DNA from: Hippasteria phrygiana
Lineage: Eukaryota > Echinodermata > Asteroidea > Valvatida > Goniasteridae
NCBI GenBank assembly: GCA_037893225.1
Contig: JAZGUH010000207.1
Coordinates: 496,001 to 560,000 of the forward strand
Length of the DNA stretch: 64,000 nucleotides
Direction: 5' to 3'
The notes below the pieces were generated by a model. The model was not told where the DNA came from. It made no database searches and saw only the letters and a list, made by a program, of their open reading frames with translations. Positions within the stretch are counted from its first letter, which is position 1. Every line of letters starts with the position of its first letter. Below, piece after piece: positions 56,770 through 64,000 of the stretch. Position numbers and translations under genes: made by a program.

Positions 56770-57136
56770 ATAAGCCATTTGCGAGTTAAATTTGAATAAC
56801 ATCTGGTACACCGACGTGCTCAAAATGCTTGGCACATTTTAACTTTAAATTCTCCAGACCAAAGAGACTGTTACTATATCACGTGATTCGGGGCAAGCCT
56901 TATGCTAGCAACCCCCAGCTCCGGAATGGTCTGGTGTCTTTGTGCCATTCTCACCCATTGTGAACAATGTATTGGTGCTAAGCGTCTCTTACGTAACTAT
57001 GCAAGAACTTGCCCCCGAATCATGTGATACAGCAACAGTGTCTTTAGTCTGGAGAATTCAAAGTTAAAATGTGCCAAGCATTTGGAGCAAGTCAGTGTAC
57101 CAGATGTTATTCAAATTTAACTCGCAAATGGCTTAT
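56770..57136. mobile_element. Foldback MITE, ends TAAGCCATTTGCGAG
   Basis: TAAGCCATTTGCGAGTTAAA and GAATAACATCTGGTACACC at the left are mirrored by GTGTACCAGATGTTATTC and CTCGCAAATGGCTTA at the right. Arms of about 130 bases also include AATTCTCCAGAC/GTCTGGAGAATT. Inserted in a PRAS40 intron. Confidence 0.88.
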
Positions 57137-57709
57137 TAGGGTACTCACTATACAAATTCAGAGAGTACAAAAAAGTCAAAATTTTACTTATTTTAGCAGT
57201 TTCTGCGTATTGTAAAATATAACTACAAATTATTTCTGGAATGAAATAACAAAAAAAGTGACTTTTGAAAGCAATTTTTATCAAGTCCCCTCTAGCGCAG
57301 CATAGCCCGCTGGGGCCATTTGTCTAAAAGTCGTCGCTGCGGGCAGCAAACAAATCTGACGTTGCAACACTAACTCCCCTTTTGTGTCTAGCACTAGGCA
57401 AAAGGGGAGTTCGTGTTATGACTTCTCTCAGCAATCAACATCCTTTTTAAACGCATTTGTTGTCTGGCTACTGAGTAGTTAAGTAATGCAGAAATACAAA
57501 ATTTACTTCGATTTGTATGCACAAATCGATCATGACACTGAAGCTTTCCCCTTGTGTGACATCACTCCTGCACTCATGAATATGTAGATTCACATACGCA
57601 TAAAATCCAAAAGATCGCTGAAAAGGGGTATGAAATGCCCTCAGATTGGCAAACCAAAGGCTGAAAGGGATAGTAAATTGGTTGTGCAGGTGCGTGGTGT
57701 GAGTTGAAT

Positions 57710-58015
57710 TATTTCAAATTCCATTTTGGGGACCTTCAAGCCCTTGAACCCGGACGACGGCTACAACTGCGGCATGAGGCGAGGCTACTGGGCTAGTTGA
57801 CGTCTACTGCCACAATCCCGCCCTACGTACGTACATGTAGGCCCATGCGGCCAATGGGACTGTTTACGTGTATTGTACATATGTACATTCAAGCACGTAC
57901 TGCTCTATTCATTATTCAGCTGTGGCTGGTGTGGGTTTCGCGGTGAATAGCGTTCGGTGAAATATATTGTTCTTGAATGGGGAGTGTAATGAATAGATGG
58001 GGCTTTTCATTCATA
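57710..58015. mobile_element. Relative of the 6380-6709 MITE
   Basis: GACGGCTACAACTGCGGCAT resembles GACAGCTATAGCTGCTGTTT, and TTGTTCTTGAATGG with GTAATGAATA(G/A)ATGGGGC is nearly identical. TTAA borders are not visible. Confidence 0.6.
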
Positions 58016-58492
58016 CTCTAAGGATACCTTGGCTGCACCGCCCTCAAAATCTCCGCATGCCACCACTTTATCCACGGCTTGTGAGCCCACTCACTTGTCC
58101 GGTGCTTTGCACCGCCCTCTATCGGTAATACCGGCCAGGAGTACCCACTCTCAACAACAGTGTGCCGGACTCGAGGGGTTAACATACTAGTCACAGGCTT
58201 AAACATGCATCTGCATATGAGATAGCATGTTCTGTTTTGTGACTGCTCGTTAGTGCCAGCGTCAATGTAAGATTTTCGCACATGCAATGTGAGTCTTTAT
58301 TAAAATGAGCAGTCGATGTTTAAATGTGATCCCATGTCATCTTTTTGGACCAACTTGGCTTATGTTCGTCTTTCCGTTAACAATTATTTTGAAGGGGTGT
58401 CAAGTCCTTATCAGATTTCAGAACAGCAACTAAAACAGATCATGTGTATTTGTTCTGTAGTTGAAATGACCACGTGTAGCTTCCTTCTATTA

Positions 58493-58695
58493 ACCCTAAC
58501 CCACCTCAATCCTCCAAAATCCTCCTTGCGGGATTTTGGAGGATTGAGGATGAATGGTGTTTCAAGCGAGGAGGATTTTGGAGGATTGAGGATGAATGGT
58601 GTTTCAAGCGGAGGATTTTGGAGGATTCAGGATGAATGCATTTTGGGGGGGATTGAGGATGGTTCCTAGCAAAAAGGGTCTAGGGGGTTAGGGTT
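58493..58695. mobile_element. TTAA-flanked AATCCTCC element
   Basis: TTAACCCTAACCCACC at the left and GGGGTTAGGGTTAA at the right. The interior has GAGGATGAATGGTGTTTCAA repeated with GGAGGATTTTGGAGGATT. Orientation opposite to the 5312 copy. Confidence 0.82.
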
Positions 58696-58774
58696 AACCC
58701 TAACTCCCTAAGCTCTCGCATTAGGCAGATACCTAAACCTAACAAAGTCCAACATGTAGAGTCACATGCAGTGG

Positions 58775-59205
58775 CCTACTGGACTAAACCAGCCAAACTC
58801 AAACATACCTTGTACTAGGAACAGTACTAAACCAGCCAAACTCCAACATACCTTGCACTAGGAACAGGACTAAACCAGCCAAACTCCAACATACCTTGTA
58901 CTGGGAACAGGACTAAACCAGCCAAACTCCCACATATATACCTTGTACTAGGAACAGGACTAAACCAGCCAAACTCCAACATACCTTGTACTGGGAACAG
59001 GACTAAACCAGCCAAACTCCAACATATATACCTTGTACTAGGAACAGGACTAAACCAGCCAAACTCCAACATATATACCTTGTACTAGGAACAGGACTAA
59101 ACCAGCCAAACTCCAACATACCTTGCACTAGGAACAGGACTAAACCAGCCAAACTCCAACATGCCTTGCACTAGGAACAGGACTAAACCAGCCAAACTCC
59201 AACAG
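58775..59205. repeat. 43-base minisatellite
   Basis: About ten copies of CTAAACCAGCCAAACTCCAA plus CATACCTTGTACTAGGAACAGG, with a four-base ATAT insertion variant in three copies. It lies in a PRAS40 intron. Confidence 0.93.
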
Positions 59206-60062
59206 GCCAAAACTGTTGTAGTTTGGCAGGCTTAGTACCAATGGCTCTATGCAAAGTTCTTAGTGGTCAGTAACAATTCCAAACCTAACATAATCCAAGA
59301 ATGTGTTGCAATGAAAAGTCATCTCAGTGGACATGTGTATGTACATGTACATACAAAGAGAAGGCAAAGTATTCCCTTACCCCCCACCACCCCAAGACCT
59401 TTGGGGTCAAATATACCAACAGCTATGCATACCGTTGTCAACATGGTCAAGGATTTCACCTTGTATCCAGAACAGCTCAAAACTGACCACCAGTGCCTGG
59501 CCATGAATTCACCTACCAGACACTGCCCATTACCCCTGGGAAAATACCCCAGCAACAACACAGTAGATGTATATACATTGTACATACTGTACAGTACAGT
59601 ATCAAGGCTGGCCACCAACGCTGCCAGTATCTGGCCATGAATTCACCCACTAAACACCCTGCCCATGTACCCCAGCAAAGTCCAACATTTCCACAAGTCT
59701 CACACCCTCATGTACCAAATCAAACCCAATTCAACGGTGTTACCCTGGGCCTTTGGAACTAAACCTAACAAAACTCAACACAACATTGAACCCATACGGT
59801 AACTAAATCAAACAAAATTCAATACAACCTGCTGTTGGAGTTTGTAAAGTTTGGGGAAGTTAGGGTAAAATAAGAAATATGTTATTGTACACCCTCATAT
59901 AAGCCTGCTAGCCATGCACAGCGCTCATCACCTGTTAATGCATGCACAGAAATCTGACTTGGCACTGGTGCTAACGAGCAGTGTTTTGTGGTTTCTGAGG
60001 CTGTCTACTGCCCTCATCTGACCAGTATTCCCCATTTTCCAGGATGTTATCTGGCTACTCAC

Positions 60063-60137
60063 CATCGGTGCTACTTTCATCGTCCGACTCGAAAAATGGA
60101 TCGCAATCATCGTTGAACCCGTCAAGATCAAACATGG
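60063..60137 (-). CDS. AKT1S1: PRAS40 (AKT1S1) homologue, exon with TOS-like motif
   Basis: A 75-base minus-strand exon between TTTTTGACAG and GTGAGTAG. It reads TMFDLDGFNDDCDPFFESDD then ESSTD, with the first Thr codon completed by the A from the upstream exon. FDLDG fits the TOS (TOR signalling) pattern and aligns with FVMDE of human PRAS40; the following CDPFFESDDESSTDD lines up with PPFCESDPESTDDG. The TOS motif recruits substrates to raptor in mTORC1. The internal ATG could be mistaken for a start, but the acceptor and the matched phase (1 on both sides) argue for an internal exon. Confidence 0.85.
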
Positions 60138-60363
60138 CTGTCAAAAACAAATACCCAAAGTGACATTATTAATTGAGATTTTTTTGTAGCTAAACCCTTC
60201 TATAATCCCATGCCTGGAATATCCTGAGAAATGTCACACACTTTTAACTCTCAACTCCGTATGGAAAATCATATTAAAATTGGAGGATTCAAGACTGTTA
60301 GGGTTAAATCTCAAATCCAGGATAGACCATTTTAGGGGTGTGCATTTACGAGTAGCAGTGTTG

Positions 60364-60795
60364 TAACCAAGTCATTTTTTCTCAAGTCAAGTCAAGTCGC
60401 AAGTCAAATTTTCCCAAGTCAAGTCAAGTCCCAAGTCAATTTTGTTCAAGTCAAGTACCAAGTCTCGAGTCAATTGTTAGTAAATAAAAATTCCAATGAC
60501 AAAATGACAATGCATAGGCTAGCACGCATGCACTGTACAAAATCAACCCGGTGTGCCATTTCGACAATTCTCCATGCAGCTCGGCCAGCGCTGCGGCCCT
60601 GCATACGTACTGGACACCCAGCTTGCTATATATGCGCTATAGGCTTGTTTTTAACTGATACCTGTAATTTGTGTTTATTTTAACAGAAGTGTTAATGTCA
60701 GCAAGTCAATTTTATTCAAGTCAAGTCGAGTCACAAGTCAAAAAAATTGCGACTTGAGTCCGATTCAAGTCAAGTCAGCAAGTCAAGTCAACAAG
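60364..60795. mobile_element. Element of CAAGTCAAGTC arrays
   Basis: Tandem CAAGT/CAAGTC units at 60385-60475 and again at 60705-60795 enclose about 230 unrelated bases. The left begins GTGTTGTAACCAAGTC, similar to the GTGTTGTAGTCGAGACC end of the GAGACC family. Confidence 0.72.
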
Positions 60796-61333
60796 ACTGA
60801 CGGGTAGTACAGGAATCGGGTACCCGATTGCAAAAAACACGGGTACCCGTGTACCCACCCCCAGGGTGTCTGGAAATTTGTATTGATATTGATGGATTCA
60901 GCAGTGTTAGGGTTAAAAAAAAAAGCCAAATCAAAAAATCAAATCTTGGAAATTGCTGTTCCTATTGTTCGTAAAGGTCCGCACGTTAATACTACCACAC
61001 CGGTTAATCAATGTAACAAGATGCAAGTGTGTACAGTGAGCTCTATAGCTTTACGTAAATTGCATTTTTGCAAGCGTCACCAACGTTAAATCCGTTTTGT
61101 TTTTCCATGTACCCTGGGTTTTCATTTTAAAAATTCCCCACAAATGACATTCAAAGTCATTCTTTTTTCATTGTCTGAGAAATTAAGAAGTAATACGTTA
61201 ATTCGGTTACTGGTACTCGATTCCATAATCCGGAACCGGTTGCTGACATTAACTGTTCAGCACTGGGTACTCAGTTCAGATGCACAGCCCTAGACCATTT
61301 ACCCGAGATATCACCCTAGACCTCATTGGACCT

Positions 61334-61575
61334 GGGGCCAATTTCATAAAGCTGTTAAGCACAAAAATGTGCTTAGCATGAAAATGCTTCCTTGATAAAA
61401 ACTGGATTACCAACCAGATTTCCATGTGTGGAATATTGCTTTTGACTGGTATTCAGCTGTTGTTTGCTTAGCATGAAAATCACATAGACTTTTGGCTGGT
61501 AACCTGTTTTTACTAAGCAAGACATTTTTATGCTAAGCAAATTTTTGTGCTGAACAGCTCTATGAAATTGGCCCC
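61334..61575. mobile_element. Full-length MITE, ends GGGGCCAATTTCATA
   Basis: GGGGCCAATTTCATAAAGCT at the left and AGCTCTATGAAATTGGCCCC at the right. The interior has paired AAGCACAAAAATGTGCTTAG and GCTAAGCAAATTTTTGTGC. 242 bases. Confidence 0.92.
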
Positions 61576-61793
61576 TGAAGTGTTACATAACAGATAAGCG
61601 CAATTCAAAATGCAACCTTTATAGAATTCCTACAAAATTATTTTGGATATGTCGTTGGCTTGCAGCAACATGTAGAGTAAACCAGCCATTTGCATTTGCT
61701 CTGAATATCTATACGTGAAGTCTTATAAGGGATCATTTCATACTGAAAGCGGTATCACTGGCAGTACCACTGTTTGCAGTACCGGTCTTAACA

Positions 61794-62587
61794 CAGGGAT
61801 GCCAGTAGGTCTTGGCTGCAGGGCCGGACAAAAATTGCGTGTCCGGAATCTGGGCCACGCTACCATTACATACATGTATGCGTATACCTACAATAAACTT
61901 TGCCCAATTTTTCGGACGCCGCCTTCTGCTGAAATTTTACGAAGTGCTCGATTTATTTTTCCAACGAGAATGTTGCCAAAGCGAACGTAGATCTAACGTA
62001 CAACAATGAACAGTACTAGTATACGCAATCACATCGTAGATGCATAATCATTTCAACTTTCATTTTGACAAACGATCCCCGCTGTTGTTATTCCTCCATG
62101 TTGTATACACGCTGCACACGCACGCTCGCGAAATTTAACAATTTGATGCACGAACATAACTGGTTCCCTACTTTGACTGCGTAAAGTGAATACAAGTTGC
62201 ATGGGGATCAACGAAATCAGCAATCTCTGCGGAACTAAACTTGACCAAGTCGTCGATTGATTGCATTTTGTTCTGCACGCACATTGTGTGTACGCACCAG
62301 TGTGTACGCACCAGTGGTACGCAACGTACACACAAATTGTGACCGTTCCTCACAGACTGAAATTTACCAGTTGCGTGTACATAGTATGTAAGTCTAGTGT
62401 CCGCTGCATAGTGCCGGCCCCGTGTAAATCAAATCGTTGTACGCGTGTATTGCGGCATGAAGGTAGGAAAGCGTTGCATGCATGGTCTTACGGTAATTTG
62501 TATTAATATTGTCGTTCCGGCCCACAAATGCCGAAGGCCGGAGGTTTTTCCCCAAAATATGAAAAAGCCGGAAGTCTGGTATCCCTG
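61794..62587. mobile_element. hAT-like element, ends CAGGGATGCCAG
   Basis: CAGGGATGCCAGTAGGTC at the left and CTGGTATCCCTG at the right, with inner GGCCGGACAAAAA and CCGGCCCACAAATGCCG. TTAACA lies at both borders but a clean 8-base duplication could not be settled. The interior is not coding. Confidence 0.72.
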
Positions 62588-62873
62588 TTAACACCTAGCT
62601 GGCTGATATAATGAGCTCATTCTATACAGGTTTCACCCCACAATATTCACGAGGTCCCCTGGCTGCGACTGCTTTACAAAGAATCCAATCGCGGTATCAG
62701 TGCTTCCCTGGGTCTCTGGCTAATCCATCTCGGTGTCCAATGGGGAATTAGAAGTGTTCCAAGCCAGAGCTCTAGTAAACATTCACCGAAGCAAGACCTC
62801 CACTAATAAGGTTCTTTAATTTATAGTCTGACCGCTGCAAACTAGAAATCTTTGACAAGCCGACTGGGCTTTA

Positions 62874-62990
62874 ATAGAGTACCGAAGTGATGACGTCAAT
62901 CAATGCAATGTTTGGAACCAGAATACATTCTAAACTGCATGTGTTTGGAACCATTGCCGCGGCAACTGACGTCAGACTTCGGTACTCTAT
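62874..62990. mobile_element. MITE, ends ATAGAGTACCGAAGT
   Basis: ATAGAGTACCGAAGTGATGA and ACGTCAGACTTCGGTACTCT(AT) are inverted ends of a 117-base element, the short relative of 20938. Confidence 0.9.
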
Positions 62991-63298
62991 GAGCTCCAAG
63001 CTCCAGTTTTGATCTCATGATTATTCAGTTATTCAAGCCGCCTGGCTTCCCATTCATCAGCTAGGTTTGAGGTCAGGAATACGGCACCGCAAAGAAAAAC
63101 AAGCGGTACCGCAATCAATACCGCATCAGAACAATATGAAATGCTCCCTAAATAAGTACTTTTCTCACCAATCCTGCATCAAGATATTCACAATAGCCTT
63201 TTATAAGCTTTCGTAGTTTGCTTTGTGAATTTAGACTCCATTACATAAGTGCACTTTTTAAGTTCTGTAGACTGATCTCCATTCATGATCAAATGCTT

Positions 63299-63446
63299 TA
63301 ACCCTCCTATACTTATAACTATCACAGCCTATCAAAAACTCTAAACACCAACTCTCACAGTTTGTGTGTGTTTCAACCTGTCATTTGATAGGTTTTGATC
63401 TGTACAACAACTGGGTCGATTTTGGCCAGGTGCACAGGAGGGTTAA
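63299..63446. mobile_element. TTAA-flanked MITE, ends CCCTCCT
   Basis: TTAACCCTCCTATACTTATA at the left and CAGGAGGGTTAA at the right give a compact element of about 147 bases with TTAA borders (piggyBac type). A truncated copy is at 11279-11410. Confidence 0.88.
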
Positions 63447-63468
63447 AATGTTACTAAGGAGTACATAC

Positions 63469-63547
63469 TGTCTGCATCGTTGCTCCTACTTCTAGTTTTG
63501 GTTACACCCCTCGGAGTGGCACCTGACCTCTGTGGACCTCCGTATGC
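63469..63547 (-). CDS. AKT1S1: PRAS40 (AKT1S1) homologue, upstream exon
   Basis: A 79-base minus-strand open exon after TTTTTTTTGTCCAG and before GTATGTACT. It reads AYGGPQRSGATPRGVTKTRS then RSNDAD and ends with A, which the next exon (CC) completes to Thr. It is low in family-specific motifs, but phase and position fit. The KTRSRS run is a basophilic-kinase-like sequence. Exons upstream lie beyond the window. Confidence 0.7.
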
Positions 63548-63657
63548 CTGGACAAAAAAAAACATGGCAATATATTAAAGTTCAAACGAACATTTTACAC
63601 ACTCATTGAGTGTAATATAGAATTATCTACATCGACATAAAAAACACTGCTCTAACC

Positions 63658-63902
63658 CAGGGGTGAGATTTGAGGAAAATGAAAAGTCCACGAAACATTC
63701 GGAGGCATTTGATTTGTATGCCGTTGCTGAAAAAAGCATCAGAAAAACTGCATTTTCTACCAAATGATATGGTTCAAAATTGCAAAAGAAATATTGTCAT
63801 TGGAATTAAAAGATTTTTCCAGGTTTGGAATGCTAAAAGCAATTCAAGGACCAACAAAATCTTCCGGAAATCTGGAAAAATCCGGAAAAAATCTCACCCC
63901 TG
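63658..63902. mobile_element. hAT-like MITE, ends CAGGGGTGAGATTT
   Basis: CAGGGGTGAGATTT at the left and AAATCTCACCCCTG at the right (14-base perfect TIR), 245 bases. CAGGGGTG is a common hAT terminus, but no matching 8-base flank was found. The 77-residue open frame inside is not recognised. Confidence 0.8.
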
Positions 63903-64000
63903 ATAACTGGCCCAAGAGGCAATACTGCAACCCAATTGGCAATGCTCCACCCAACTGGCAATACTGTTTCATGACAGGCAATATTCGACTCAAACAGGCA

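Overview
This looks like one window from a large, repeat-rich animal genome, most likely an echinoderm and perhaps a sea star. The evidence is spliced genes with GT-AG introns of hundreds of bases to about 20 kb, a relaxin-receptor-type LGR receptor built from 72-base leucine-rich-repeat exons, a PRAS40 (AKT1S1) homologue, and very many tRNA-derived SINEs and terminal-inverted-repeat (TIR) elements. The species cannot be fixed from sequence reading alone. No bacterial-style operon, CRISPR array or ribosome binding site is visible.

Four protein-coding units can be supported. (1) Plus strand, 633-13615: the 3' part of a relaxin-receptor/GRL101-like LGR. Four LRR exons are followed by two exons holding the hinge and seven membrane helices. 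Two phase-compatible exons then appear to add a C-terminal tail with a short, catalytically broken kinase-like segment. (2) Minus strand, 43622 down to 22638: a two-exon gene for a type II membrane protein with a DUF3431 domain, split by a roughly 20 kb intron. (3) Minus strand, 36422 down to 33834, inside that intron: an apparently intact two-exon pogo/Tigger-type transposase (645 residues, three catalytic Asp, C-terminal PHD-like finger) within a DNA transposon with TATTATCGCGG motifs at both ends. (4) Minus strand, 63547 down to 56256: three exons of a PRAS40 homologue with a TOS-like motif and the raptor-binding/mTORC1-site region; both ends of the gene are missing. A second DUF3431 copy (about 48510-50440) is a pseudogene split by nested TIR elements.

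The rest is a mosaic of repeats. 0-13.7 kb: LGR exons with minisatellites and pogo-, piggyBac- and foldback-type elements in the introns. 13.7-22.2 kb: SINEs, composite ATTGT-rich repeats, a hAT-type MITE with a clean 8-base target duplication, and a perfect hairpin. 22.6-43.6 kb: the DUF3431 gene, whose intron carries the transposon, (GAGACC)n elements and long repeats with TGACGTCA palindromes. 44-52 kb: a MITE graveyard around the DUF3431 pseudogene. 52-64 kb: PRAS40 exons, a 43-base minisatellite, and hAT-like, TTAA-flanked and foldback elements. A recurrent theme is TIR elements whose interior is a short tandem array related to their own ends.

Exon boundaries come from reading splice signals, frame and family resemblance. 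No alignment or search was run, so family names are by eye.
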